Position numbers and translations under genes: made by a program
Shown here: positions 52,414 to 62,520 of the stretch, piece by piece
Layout of the letters: the number at the start of each line of letters is the position of its first letter
Position numbering within the stretch: the stretch's first letter is position 1
The notes under the pieces: model-generated
What the model saw: only the letters and a program-made list of their open reading frames with translations
Told to the model about the DNA's origin: nothing
Databases searched by the model: none
NCBI GenBank assembly: GCA_902628195.1
Contig: CACOLY010000002.1
Location: forward strand, 22,631-86,630
DNA: 64,000 bases
Source: an uncultured Pelagibacteraceae bacterium
Lineage (GTDB): Bacteria > Pseudomonadota > Alphaproteobacteria > Pelagibacterales > Pelagibacteraceae
Reading direction: 5' to 3'

Positions 52414-53155
52414 AGCGACCCCCACTAATATCAAAAACTGCTGCAGTTGAGAAAGTATTTTCTTCTGAAGATAACCAGCAAACAAGAGAAGTAAACTCTT
52501 CAACTTCAAGAAATCTACCTCTTGGTACTTTTGATAGCATTCTTTGCACGTGTTCTTTAGTCATTTGATTCAGAATTCTAGTTTTGGCACCCGCAGGAGT
52601 TACTGCATTTACTGCTATATTCTTATCTGCAAGCTCTTTACCCAAGGATTTTGTTAATCCAATCGCTCCTGCTTTACCTACACTATATGCACTCGCGTTA
52701 GCATTGCCATCTTTTCCAGCAACAGAGGCTACATTAACTATTCTTCCATAATTATTTTTAATCATATTAGGGACTACTGCTCTACAGCAATTAAAAGTTC
52801 CCATTAAATTAATATCAACAACTTTTTTCCACATCTCTACATCATACTCCCAAAGCGTTGAAGTAGGACCAGTAATTCCAGCATTATTTATTAAAATATC
52901 AATATTAGATTTTTTATTTATTTCATTAGTACAATCTTCGACCTCTTTATAATTTGAAACATCAATCACATTTGAACTTAAATTTTGATTATTTAGTTCC
53001 TTTACCGCTTTTTTAATCATTTTTGAGTCTATGTCCCAAATTATAACTCTTGCTCCAGAATTTAGAAATCTTTTTGCAATATCAAATCCAAAACCCTGGG
53101 CACCACCAGTTATTACTGCTGTTTTATTTTTAAAATCAAATTTAATTTTATTCAT
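52403..53155 (-). CDS. SDR family oxidoreductase
   Basis: ORF; TGGAQGFGFDIA, NNAG, Ser-Tyr-Lys catalytic SAYSVGKAGAIGL. Confidence 0.92.
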   Translation of the reverse strand: MNKIKFDFKNKTAVITGGAQGFGFDIAKRFLNSGARVIIWDIDSKMIKKAVKELNNQNLSSNVIDVSNYKEVEDCTNEINKKSNIDILINNAGITGPTSTLWEYDVEMWKKVVDINLMGTFNCCRAVVPNMIKNNYGRIVNVASVAGKDGNANASAYSVGKAGAIGLTKSLGKELADKNIAVNAVTPAGAKTRILNQMTKEHVQRMLSKVPRGRFLEVEEFTSLVCWLSSEENTFSTAAVFDISGGRSTY

Positions 53156-53159
53156 TTAT

Positions 53160-54614
53160 TTATTTTCTTGCTAATAGATAATACACAAAAGCAGAAATTA
53201 ACGCTCCCATTATCCAAGAATAAGAATGCAGATACATAAAACTATTATTCCAAATAGTTGATGCTGAAAAAACAAATCCTAAAATTAATGAATAAACTCC
53301 CTTAATATGCCAACCACTAGAGTAATAATATGCTCCATTATTTTCTAAAGAATAGATATCTTTATTAATTAATGTTCCTTTTTTCACAAAATAATAATCT
53401 GAAATCATAACTCCAAATAAAGGGCCAAAGAAAGCACCCAGAGTATCTATCAAAGATAATATTCCAATTTGGCTAAAATAAGTAAGCCAAAAAATTCCAA
53501 TAAAGAAACCTAAGAAAGCGATAATATAACTTGAACTTTTTAAAGATAAAGAAGATGGCATAAAATTTATTAAAGTATATTGAGACGGTATAAAATTTGC
53601 TATCAAATTTGTAGAAGCTGATGCTATTATAATAAACACTAAAGCTAAATTAGCAATTAACAAATCATCAATCTTTCCAATTATATCTGTAGGATTTGTT
53701 AATATTCTGTTTAAATTTTCAGGATCTTGTTTTAAAAATATGTCCACACCAGAAACAATAAATAAAGCAAAAAAAGAAAAAATAATTAAATTTAAGAGTA
53801 AAGTAAAGTTACCTTTTTTCAATTCTTTTTCATCTTTAATATATCTTGAAAAATCTCCATAGCTTAAAATTATAATTGCAAAATATGCAAATACAGTACC
53901 TGCAACAGTTATTAGGGGTCCAATGTTATTAGTAATTGAAAAATTTTCAAAATTCAAAGCATCCAAAAAAGCACCAGATGTTAATTTTACATCACTTAAA
54001 AATACAGCAAAGAAAAATAAAAGCATTCCGAAATAAACTGTCAAAGCTGAAAAACGAATTAATTTTTTATTAAAATTCATTCCTAAGCTAAAAAGCATTA
54101 CTTGAAAAACAATGGCAATAATAATTGCACCCCAATCAATTATATTCATTGCTAGTATGAAATTAAAAAAAATATCTTGGTTTAAAAAAGAGGAATTGAA
54201 ATAAAAAATACTTATTCTTATAAGAAAAGCAAATGCTTTAGACAGAAAATACGTTTGAATACCAAATAGAAAAATTCCAACAAAGCACCTTAACAATCCA
54301 AAATATTGAGCTCCTCTGAAACCTAAAGAAGATCTTAAAAGAACAACAAAAGGTAATCCAAATTTCTGAGAAGGTTTACCAATTATATTTGAGAAAAAAA
54401 ATACTAATAGAGTCCCTAATAGAGTCCCTAAAATTACTACAAAAGTATTTAGATTGTAAATTAAGTATAGTGATGTAATTAAAGAAAAACCAATAACACT
54501 TTGAATATTAACGCCCCAATAGCAGAATAAATCTTTCCAATCCCAATTCTTATTATTTGGATTTACTGTAACTAATTCCCAATTGATTAAATTTTTTGAT
54601 TTTTGTTGACTCAC
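53160..54614 (-). CDS. NCS1-family nucleobase/hydantoin-type permease
   Basis: ORF 484 aa; multi-TM, GLPFVVLLRSSLGFRGAQYFGLLR, NLIANFIPSQY. Confidence 0.85.
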   Translation of the reverse strand: MSQQKSKNLINWELVTVNPNNKNWDWKDLFCYWGVNIQSVIGFSLITSLYLIYNLNTFVVILGTLLGTLLVFFFSNIIGKPSQKFGLPFVVLLRSSLGFRGAQYFGLLRCFVGIFLFGIQTYFLSKAFAFLIRISIFYFNSSFLNQDIFFNFILAMNIIDWGAIIIAIVFQVMLFSLGMNFNKKLIRFSALTVYFGMLLFFFAVFLSDVKLTSGAFLDALNFENFSITNNIGPLITVAGTVFAYFAIIILSYGDFSRYIKDEKELKKGNFTLLLNLIIFSFFALFIVSGVDIFLKQDPENLNRILTNPTDIIGKIDDLLIANLALVFIIIASASTNLIANFIPSQYTLINFMPSSLSLKSSSYIIAFLGFFIGIFWLTYFSQIGILSLIDTLGAFFGPLFGVMISDYYFVKKGTLINKDIYSLENNGAYYYSSGWHIKGVYSLILGFVFSASTIWNNSFMYLHSYSWIMGALISAFVYYLLARK

Positions 54615-54639
54615 TTAAACAATATAAAACTTTAATTTT

Positions 54640-55974
54640 CTACTGTCCATATAAGAGAGTTGGTAACCATAAAGCGATCTTTGGAAAAATTATAATTAAG
54701 ATCAATCCAATTACTTGTAATACCATAAATTGCATCATTCCATAATAAATATCTTTAAGATCCCATTCAGGTACAACACCCTTTAAAAAATAAGCCGATA
54801 AGGCTACTGGAGGAGATAACCAGGCGGTTTGTAAATTGACTGCTACTAATATTGCAAACCAAGTTAAATTAAACCCTAGTGCTTCCACTAGTGGTAAAAT
54901 AATTGGAACAATTATCATCACAATTGGAACCCACTCTAACGGCCATCCTAGTAAAAATATCATGACCATTATCATTGCTAGGATTAAATATTTATTCATT
55001 TCCAAACCTAATAAAAATTCAGTCAATAAAGTCGGTGTCCCTAATCTTGCAAATACAGCACCAAAAAAGTTTGAAGCAGCAACCAAAACCATTATCAAGG
55101 CTGTTATCTCAAGTGTTTTTACTAAAGCTTCTTGTAATTTAGATAAAGTTAATTTTTTGTAGGCTAATGAAAGCAATAAAGCTCCCATAGCTCCACAACC
55201 TGCTGCTTCTGTTGGTGTAGCAAATCCAAATAAAATACTTCCTAACGCTGCAAATACTAAAGCTGCTGGTGGCACCAATCCTAAAAAAAATTCAATCCAT
55301 ACTTCTTTCATGCTAGCTGCTCTCATGTCATCAGGAAGCACTGGTCCTAATTTAGGATTAATCATACATCTTATTGTTGTGTAACCTGCATATAAACTCG
55401 CTAAAAGAATTCCTGGAAGTATTGCTGCTGCAAATAAATCAATTACTGGAATTTCCATAATTGGCCCCATGACTACAAGCATAATACTTGGGGGAATTAA
55501 AATTCCTAAAGTTCCTCCTGCGGTAATTGTTCCGGCGGCAAGTCTCACATCATAACCAGATCTATTCATTGATTTTGCTGCCATTATTCCAAGAATTGTA
55601 ACTGAAGCTCCAACAATTCCTGTTGCAGCAGCAAAGATTACAGAAACAAATAAAACTGCATAATATAAAGAACCTTTAACTTTTGCTAACATCATTTGAA
55701 ATGCTGAAAATAATCTCTCCATAAGTCCAGCTTGTTCCATCATAATTCCCATAAACACAAAGAGTGGGACTGCTGCGAGAGTTTGTTCGGTCATAACCAT
55801 AGAAAATTGGAGTGTCATTAAATAAAAAACTAATTTTCCAAAGCCTAAATAACCAAATACAAAACCTAAAAATATTAAAGTAAATGAAATAGGAAATCCT
55901 ACAAAAATTGCAAAAAGCATTACTCCGACTAAAATAAAACCTAATATCGCTGGATCAATAAACTCAGCTATCAT
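54640..55974 (-). CDS. TRAP transporter large permease (DctM)
   Basis: ORF; GFPISFTLIFLGF, GTLGILIPPSIMLVVMG, GFATPTEAAGCGAMGALLL. Confidence 0.95.
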   Translation of the reverse strand: MIAEFIDPAILGFILVGVMLFAIFVGFPISFTLIFLGFVFGYLGFGKLVFYLMTLQFSMVMTEQTLAAVPLFVFMGIMMEQAGLMERLFSAFQMMLAKVKGSLYYAVLFVSVIFAAATGIVGASVTILGIMAAKSMNRSGYDVRLAAGTITAGGTLGILIPPSIMLVVMGPIMEIPVIDLFAAAILPGILLASLYAGYTTIRCMINPKLGPVLPDDMRAASMKEVWIEFFLGLVPPAALVFAALGSILFGFATPTEAAGCGAMGALLLSLAYKKLTLSKLQEALVKTLEITALIMVLVAASNFFGAVFARLGTPTLLTEFLLGLEMNKYLILAMIMVMIFLLGWPLEWVPIVMIIVPIILPLVEALGFNLTWFAILVAVNLQTAWLSPPVALSAYFLKGVVPEWDLKDIYYGMMQFMVLQVIGLILIIIFPKIALWLPTLLYGQ

Positions 55975-56585
55975 TTAGACTCTCCAGGCCATTCACCTTT
56001 TTTAGCTGCCCAATAACTTTTAAATAATTCAGATACGCCTTGAATAAGTAAAAAAACTATACCCACTAGTAAGCAAGTTTTTATCGGCCACATATAAGGC
56101 ATCCAAGTAGTATCCATGCCTCTCTCACCTCTTTGAATAGATTCTCCTACATAACCAATTGTCATGTAAAGAAAAACAATCAGTCCTGGAAAATAAAACA
56201 AAAGATATAACCAAAAATCAATAAGACCTTGGTTTTTAATTTTAAAATTTCTGTATAAGAAGTCAGCCCTGATATGTACTCCTCTAGAAAGAGCATAACC
56301 TGCACCTAACATAAAAAGTGCACCATATAAAAAACGACTTATATCATAAGCCCAAATAGTTGGTGCTAAAAAAAGTTTTCTTGCAAGTACCTCATAAGTC
56401 ATTGCAAAAATAAGAGGCATTAAAATCCAACAAACAATATTTCCAATCCACTTGCTAAACTTATCAATATTAATAATAGATTTTGCCATCCATGACGGCA
56501 TGTCTTCAGGCATTTTTCCTGAACCACCTCGCCTTTCGGCTATCATTTCATCTGATATATCAAGTTTACCTGGTTCGTCTGCCAT
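55971..56585 (-). CDS. TRAP transporter small permease (DctQ)
   Basis: ORF; MTYEVLARKLF, GAGYALSRGVHIRADFLY. Confidence 0.92.
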   Translation of the reverse strand: MADEPGKLDISDEMIAERRGGSGKMPEDMPSWMAKSIINIDKFSKWIGNIVCWILMPLIFAMTYEVLARKLFLAPTIWAYDISRFLYGALFMLGAGYALSRGVHIRADFLYRNFKIKNQGLIDFWLYLLFYFPGLIVFLYMTIGYVGESIQRGERGMDTTWMPYMWPIKTCLLVGIVFLLIQGVSELFKSYWAAKKGEWPGESK

Positions 56586-56596
56586 AAAATTCTTGT

Positions 56597-56632
56597 AAAA
56601 AAAACTAGAGCGGACTGTAAAAGTCCGCTCTA
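56597..56632 (-). terminator. Terminator-like hairpin plus U-tract between dctP-like and dctQ-like genes
   Basis: Perfect 10-bp stem AGAGCGGACT-gtaaa-AGTCCGCTCT (11 with outer T-A); minus-strand RNA then reads AG + 8 U. Confidence 0.8.
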
Positions 56633-56654
56633 ATAAATTAAGATTAATTACTGA

Positions 56655-57749
56655 TTACTTTAATGTTGCTGCGTGAGCCATTCCTAGCTTAGCATTAGAC
56701 ATTTGAGCACCACTCCAGAAAGGAACGGCTATATCAGCAAATTTCTTCATTGAAGTATAAACTTCATTAAAGAATTTATTTTCAGCAGCATTCTTATTTA
56801 AAGAAGCTTTTGCTGCAGCCATATATTCTGTGAAATAATCAGAAGGTGTATCTTCTAAGATTACTCCGTGTTTAGTAGTTAACTCTTGTAAAGCTTTTCC
56901 GTTCTCATAGATTCTGTAACTTAAAGATTTAGCTAATGAAGCATTAGCGGCTACTTCAAGAGACTTCTTCTCATGATCACTCATAGCATTATAAGTTTTT
57001 CCAGTAATATAAAAGTCAGCATTTACTACTACTTGGTGTAAGCCTTGTAAGTAATAGTGCTTTAATACTTTTTGGAAACCAAATGTTAAGTCTGGTTTTG
57101 GACAACACCACTCAGCAGCATCGATAGTTCCTGCTTCCAAAGCTGGTAGAATATCTCCACCACCCATAGCAACAGATGCTATACCAATATCTTTGTAAGT
57201 TTGTCCTGGAATTCCTGGAGGAGTTCTGAATTTATATTTTCTAAAATCAGCCATATCTTTTATTGGTTTTGGAAACCAACCTAAAGCCTCTGGTCCAACT
57301 GGTTGAATCATAAATCCTTTAATATCTCTTCCCATTTCTTTCCAAAGTTGGTCATATAATTCTTTACCACCACCATATTGAAACCATGATAAGAAAGCTA
57401 TGTTATCTATACCAACTCCACCACCAGCTACTGGCGAACCAAATAGCATAGCCGCAGGGTGATCTCCTGACCAATAATGTGTCCATGCGAATCCACAGTC
57501 GATCAGACCTTTGTCAACAGCATCTAAAGTTTCTTTTACGCCAACAACTGCTCCAGCGGGTAAGATTTCAAATTTTAGAGATCCACCTGTTAAAGTTGTA
57601 ACAGTGTCAGTAAAGTCTTTTAACATCTTAACTTCATCAGCCTTAGTGTTAAGTACTGTTTGACATTTTAGTGTTTTTGCAGCATTAGCACTTGAAGTAA
57701 ATCCAATTACTAATAACGTTGCAAATAACATTGAAATGATTTTTTTCAT
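56655..57749 (-). CDS. TRAP transporter substrate-binding protein (DctP family)
   Basis: ORF; signal peptide, KFRTPPGIPGQTYKDIG, ALEAGTIDAAEWCCPKPDL; purine-rich SD (AGAGGAAA) upstream. Confidence 0.93.
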   Translation of the reverse strand: MKKIISMLFATLLVIGFTSSANAAKTLKCQTVLNTKADEVKMLKDFTDTVTTLTGGSLKFEILPAGAVVGVKETLDAVDKGLIDCGFAWTHYWSGDHPAAMLFGSPVAGGGVGIDNIAFLSWFQYGGGKELYDQLWKEMGRDIKGFMIQPVGPEALGWFPKPIKDMADFRKYKFRTPPGIPGQTYKDIGIASVAMGGGDILPALEAGTIDAAEWCCPKPDLTFGFQKVLKHYYLQGLHQVVVNADFYITGKTYNAMSDHEKKSLEVAANASLAKSLSYRIYENGKALQELTTKHGVILEDTPSDYFTEYMAAAKASLNKNAAENKFFNEVYTSMKKFADIAVPFWSGAQMSNAKLGMAHAATLK

Positions 57750-57882
57750 TATTTTTCCTCTTGTTAGTTAAATTTAACGTGTTGCATAAAATCAGAAAAA
57801 CAATGCTGACACAAGTGACAATTGATTAATATAAGTGTAAAAACAATAAATAACTTAAATTAAAAAAACTATTCAACTATTA

Positions 57883-59478
57883 ATGGAAAATTTTGATTAT
57901 GTAATTATTGGAGCAGGTTCAGCAGGATGTGTACTTGCTAACAGGCTTTCAGAAAACCCTAATAATAAAGTGGTGTTAATTGAAGCTGGTGGAAAAGATA
58001 ATTATCCGTGGATACATATTCCCGTTGGATATTTTAAAACTATGCATAATCCATCTGTAGATTGGTGCTACAAAACTGAGCCAGATGAAACAATGAATAA
58101 TAGATCAATTCGTTATCCTCGAGGTAAAACTCTAGGAGGAAGTTCATCTATTAATGGTCTACTTTATATAAGAGGACAAAGTAGAGATTATGATGTTTGG
58201 CGTCAATTAGGAAACACTGGTTGGGGCTGGGATGATGTTCTTCCTTATTTTATTAAATCAGAAAATCAAGAAAGAGGGCAAAACGATTTCCATGGTGTCG
58301 GTGGACCCCTTTCAGTTTCAGATCAAAGAATTCAATTGCCTCTTTTAAATGAATTTCAAAATGCTGCTGAGGAATTTGGTATTCCTAGAACAAAAGATTT
58401 CAATACTGGCGATAATCATGGTTGTGGCTACTTCCAGGTAACTGAAAAAGACGGTTTTAGATGTAGTACTGCAGTTGGATATTTGAATCCAATTAAAAAC
58501 AGAAAAAATTTATCTATTATTACTAATGCTCATGTGAAAAAAATTAATTTTGAAAATAAAACTGCTAGAGAAGTTGAATATTGGCAAGAAAATCAACTAA
58601 AAAAAATAACTTCAAATAAAGAGATAATCCTTTCGTCAGGTGCAATAGGTTCTCCTCAAATTTTACAAACATCTGGAATAGGAAATTCTCAAAAACTAAA
58701 AAATTTAGGTATTAAAATAGTTCATGAATTAAAGGGTGTAGGTGAGAATTTGCAAGATCATCTTATGTTTAGACCTATATACAAAGTTCATGGTCTTAAA
58801 TCACTTAATAAGAAAATAAATAGTTTGATAGGAAATCTAATGATTGGTTTAGAATACATATTTAATCGTAGTGGACCAATGACTATGGGTGCAAGTCAAA
58901 TGTGCATGTTTGCAAAAAGTGATCCATCATTGGAATTGCCTGATCTTCAGTGGCATGTCCAACCAATGAGTATGGATACGTTAGGTGCAACTAAAAATCA
59001 TGATTTTCATGCTTTTACACCTACAGTTTCAAATATAAGACCAACTAGTAGAGGAAACGTAAGTATTGTAGACAAAGACTCAAGAACGTACGCCAAAATA
59101 AAAATGAATTATCTTTCAACTGAACATGATCGAATGGTAGCAGCAAAAGGGTTAAAACTTACAAGAAAGATAGTAATGGAGTCCGAAACTTTTAAAAAAT
59201 ATAAGCCTGAAGAGTATAGGCCAGGAATTGATATAAATAATAATGAAGAATTAGTTAAAGCTGGTTCTGATTATACTCAAACTATTTTTCATCCAGTTGG
59301 AACCTGTAAGATGGGTCAAGATGATATGGCTGTAGTTGATGAAAAATTAAATGTAAAAGGAATTAAAAATTTAAGAGTAATTGATGCATCAATTATGCCA
59401 AACATTACGTCAGGAAATACAAATGCACCTACAATAATGATTGCAGAAAAAGGTGCTGATATGATACTTACAAGTTAA
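57883..59478 (+). CDS. GMC family oxidoreductase (choline/alcohol dehydrogenase-like)
   Basis: ORF; FDYVIIGAGSAGCVLANRLSE, RGKTLGGSSSINGLLYIRGQ, GTCKMG, TSGNTNAPTIMIAEKGAD. Confidence 0.94.
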   Translation: MENFDYVIIGAGSAGCVLANRLSENPNNKVVLIEAGGKDNYPWIHIPVGYFKTMHNPSVDWCYKTEPDETMNNRSIRYPRGKTLGGSSSINGLLYIRGQSRDYDVWRQLGNTGWGWDDVLPYFIKSENQERGQNDFHGVGGPLSVSDQRIQLPLLNEFQNAAEEFGIPRTKDFNTGDNHGCGYFQVTEKDGFRCSTAVGYLNPIKNRKNLSIITNAHVKKINFENKTAREVEYWQENQLKKITSNKEIILSSGAIGSPQILQTSGIGNSQKLKNLGIKIVHELKGVGENLQDHLMFRPIYKVHGLKSLNKKINSLIGNLMIGLEYIFNRSGPMTMGASQMCMFAKSDPSLELPDLQWHVQPMSMDTLGATKNHDFHAFTPTVSNIRPTSRGNVSIVDKDSRTYAKIKMNYLSTEHDRMVAAKGLKLTRKIVMESETFKKYKPEEYRPGIDINNNEELVKAGSDYTQTIFHPVGTCKMGQDDMAVVDEKLNVKGIKNLRVIDASIMPNITSGNTNAPTIMIAEKGADMILTS

Positions 59479-60071
59479 TGTTTGCTGATTTATTTACTCC
59501 AGAACAATTAACAATTTTAACTCAAATAATATTAATTGATTTAGTTTTAGCTGGAGATAACGCAATTATCATTGGAATGGTTGCTTCAAAATTTCCTTTA
59601 GAACAAAGAAAAAAAATTATTTTTTTTGGAATTGGTGGTGCTGTAATTCTAAGAATAATTTTAACTTTATTAACTGCTTATTTATTACAAATAACTGGGT
59701 TAAGACTTCTTGGTGGAATTCTTTTACTCTATATAGTTTATAAACTTTATACGGATGTAATTAAGGGTTCCGATCGCGATGAAAATATTAAAGTAGATAA
59801 TTCAAGTTTTCTTAAAGCTATTTGGACAATTTTATTAGCAGACTTCACTATGAGTTTAGATAACGTTTTAGGAGTTGCTGGAGCTGCAGGAGATCATTAT
59901 GGTTTACTTGTATTTGGTTTAGTTTTATCAATTGTATTAATGGCTTTCGCTGCAACATTAATTTCTAATTGGATAAAAAAATATAAATGGATTGCATGGG
60001 CCGGATTATTAGCGATTTTAATTGTTGCTATTGAATTGATTTATACAGATATTCAAATATTATTTTTATAA
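59478..60071 (+). CDS. TerC/YjbE family integral membrane protein
   Basis: ORF; LIDLVLAGDNAIIIGMVAS, LADFTMSLDNVLGVAGAA. Confidence 0.93.
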   Translation: MFADLFTPEQLTILTQIILIDLVLAGDNAIIIGMVASKFPLEQRKKIIFFGIGGAVILRIILTLLTAYLLQITGLRLLGGILLLYIVYKLYTDVIKGSDRDENIKVDNSSFLKAIWTILLADFTMSLDNVLGVAGAAGDHYGLLVFGLVLSIVLMAFAATLISNWIKKYKWIAWAGLLAILIVAIELIYTDIQILFL

Positions 60072-60838
60072 TGTATTTAAAAAATTATAACCTTAAAAAT
60101 AAAACGGCAGTTGTAACTGGTGCCGGCAAAGGTATAGGAAGGGCATGTGCAATAGCTCTTGCTGAGGCTGGTGCAAATTTAGTTATAATCAGTAGAACTC
60201 AAAAAGATTTAAATGAGGTTTCAAAAATAATAAAAAAACTTAAATCTAAATGCAAATCCTATGTTTGTGACATTACTAATTATAATCAAATTAAAGAAAT
60301 AATTAATAAACAAGCTAAAATTGATATTCTAATCAATAATGCAGGTAATAATATTCCAGAGCACTTTACAAAAGTAAAAACCAAAAATATGGAATATCTA
60401 GTTAAGATAAATACAATAGCTACTTTTAATCTAGCTCAACTGTGTGTTCTAAAAATGATTAAATCTAAAAATAGAAAAAAAGTTGGTGGTGCTATTATTA
60501 ACATGTCCTCTCAAATGGGTCATGTTGGGGGTCCCATTAGAAGTGTTTACAACATGACTAAATTTGGCTTGGAAGGGCTTACAAAAGGAATGTCCATTGA
60601 TTTAGCTAAATATAACATTAGAGTAAATACAGTTTGTCCCACATTTGTTGTTACACCTATGACTAAAAAATTTCTTAAGAGCAAAAAATTTAAAAATGAA
60701 GTTTTAGGAAATATCCCTTTAGGAAAATTTGCAGAACTTTCAGATGTAGCAAGTGCCGCTGTTTTTTTAGCTTCAGATGCAGCATCAATGATTACTGGTA
60801 CTTCATTATTGGTTGATGGTGGATGGACAGCAAAATAA
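60071..60838 (+). CDS. SDR family oxidoreductase
   Basis: ORF; TGAGKGIGRACAIALAEAGA, NNAGNN, SVYNMTKFGLEGL. Confidence 0.92.
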   Translation: MYLKNYNLKNKTAVVTGAGKGIGRACAIALAEAGANLVIISRTQKDLNEVSKIIKKLKSKCKSYVCDITNYNQIKEIINKQAKIDILINNAGNNIPEHFTKVKTKNMEYLVKINTIATFNLAQLCVLKMIKSKNRKKVGGAIINMSSQMGHVGGPIRSVYNMTKFGLEGLTKGMSIDLAKYNIRVNTVCPTFVVTPMTKKFLKSKKFKNEVLGNIPLGKFAELSDVASAAVFLASDAASMITGTSLLVDGGWTAK

Positions 60839-61626
60839 TATCTAGGTTATTATTAATAATAATCTTTTTTTTTACAACTCATCTCAATGCGATTGAATTT
60901 AAAGGTAAATTCGTACAAGGCCATTATATTATTGGGATAACTGACCCATTAGCTAAAATTATTATTGATAAAAAAGAAGTAAGAGTGAGTAAGGATGGTT
61001 ATTTTGTTTTTGGTCTTGATAGAGATAGAAAATTTGATGTTACAATTACAAAATATATTAATGGAAAAAAAGAAAAAATAATAAAAAAAGTCATTAAAAG
61101 AAAATATAACATTCAACGAATTGATGGTTTAGAGGAAAGTAAAGTAACTCCCCCAGAGTCAGTTTATAAAAGAATTAAAGAAGAAAATAATAAAATTGGT
61201 AAGGCAAGAGCAATTAATTCTGATTTACCTTTTTTTAAAAATCAATTTATCATGCCTGTTAAAGGAATTATAAGTGGTGTTTATGGAAGTCAAAGAATAC
61301 TGAATGGAAAACCAAAATGGCCTCATTATGGGATAGACATTGCAGCTAAGAAAGGTACCAAAATAAAATCCTCTGCCACAGGGGTGGTTACAATGGCTGA
61401 GGTAGATCTATACTATACAGGTGGAACAATTATTATGGACCATGGTCATGGTATCTCTACGATTTATTCCCACCTAGAAACTCTAAATGTTAAAGTTGGT
61501 GATGAAATCCTTCAAGGAGATGTAATTGGAACAGTTGGATCTACTGGACGATCAACTGGACCACATTTAGATTTTAGAATTAATTGGTTTCAAACAAGAC
61601 TAGATCCAATGTCTTTAATAAATTAG
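60823..61626 (+). CDS. M23 family metallopeptidase (LytM domain)
   Basis: ORF; signal peptide; GVYGSQRILNGKPKWPHYGIDIAAKKGTKIKS, HGHGISTIYSHL, GSTGRSTGPHLDFRI. Confidence 0.93.
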   Translation: MDSKIISRLLLIIIFFFTTHLNAIEFKGKFVQGHYIIGITDPLAKIIIDKKEVRVSKDGYFVFGLDRDRKFDVTITKYINGKKEKIIKKVIKRKYNIQRIDGLEESKVTPPESVYKRIKEENNKIGKARAINSDLPFFKNQFIMPVKGIISGVYGSQRILNGKPKWPHYGIDIAAKKGTKIKSSATGVVTMAEVDLYYTGGTIIMDHGHGISTIYSHLETLNVKVGDEILQGDVIGTVGSTGRSTGPHLDFRINWFQTRLDPMSLIN

Positions 61627-61630
61627 ATAA

Positions 61631-62509
61631 TTATTTTTTCCTGGATAAGAATTTTTTGATAAAACGACCAGGGCTTAATACCTCTCTATATAAATAAAAA
61701 ATTATTTTTTGGAATAAATTATAATCATCAGGAAAACGCCTTATATAAGATGGAAGAGGTTGGATCTTTTCATTATTTATATTGATTTTATGCCAACCTA
61801 ATCTAAGAGGTTTTGTTGTATGAAAACTTCCGTCGTAACCACAAAAAATAAAATTCTTAATTTCATTATCATCAATTAAATCATCTATAGAAATAGTTTC
61901 TTTTAAAATTAATTCAAAATATGATTTCTCAACAAAAAATAGATTGCAATGACTGCTTGCAACAACCTCATAATTTTTTATCTTTCCTAATTGAATTAAA
62001 GATTTTGCACTACAACCTTGTTTAATAGAAAAATCCTTTTTTTGAATAAATTCAACTGAGTTCGGTATTAAATGATTAAACTCAATACAAATAATTTTTG
62101 GTCTGAATTCTTTCAAACTTTCAAAAATATAATAATCACAACCATCTATATCTATTGATAAAAAATCAAAATTCTTAGGAATTTTTGTATTTTTTAGTGT
62201 GTTATCTAGATTATTTTCACCTGTAAAATTTATAAATTTGTTAATCTTAATAATTTCATTTTGTGGAAAATTTTGACAAAGTTTTTTATAATATTTTTTA
62301 TCACCTTCTATTAATACGGCTTTATAATTATGATTTTTTATTAAATTTAATGTATTCGAGTCCGAAACCCCATCTCTAGCACCAAACTCAACACACCAAT
62401 TATCATGATCTTTTTTATCAAGACGATTAAGAATTTCTTTCAGGATACCATCTTCTCCAAACTGTGAGTATATTTTATCACTAAATTTGTTTAATGTTTC
62501 TTTTTTCAT
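61631..62509 (-). CDS. FkbM-like methyltransferase-domain protein
   Basis: ORF; IYSQFGEDGILKEIL, CVEFGARDGVSDSNTLNLI, AVLIEGD, FLSIDIDGCDYYIFE. Confidence 0.75.
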   Translation of the reverse strand: MKKETLNKFSDKIYSQFGEDGILKEILNRLDKKDHDNWCVEFGARDGVSDSNTLNLIKNHNYKAVLIEGDKKYYKKLCQNFPQNEIIKINKFINFTGENNLDNTLKNTKIPKNFDFLSIDIDGCDYYIFESLKEFRPKIICIEFNHLIPNSVEFIQKKDFSIKQGCSAKSLIQLGKIKNYEVVASSHCNLFFVEKSYFELILKETISIDDLIDDNEIKNFIFCGYDGSFHTTKPLRLGWHKININNEKIQPLPSYIRRFPDDYNLFQKIIFYLYREVLSPGRFIKKFLSRKK

Positions 62510-62520
62510 TCTATTAATTG

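Noticed and set aside
54836-55162. 108-aa plus-strand ORF
   Set aside because: Antisense to dctM-like gene; no domain or ribosome-binding evidence.
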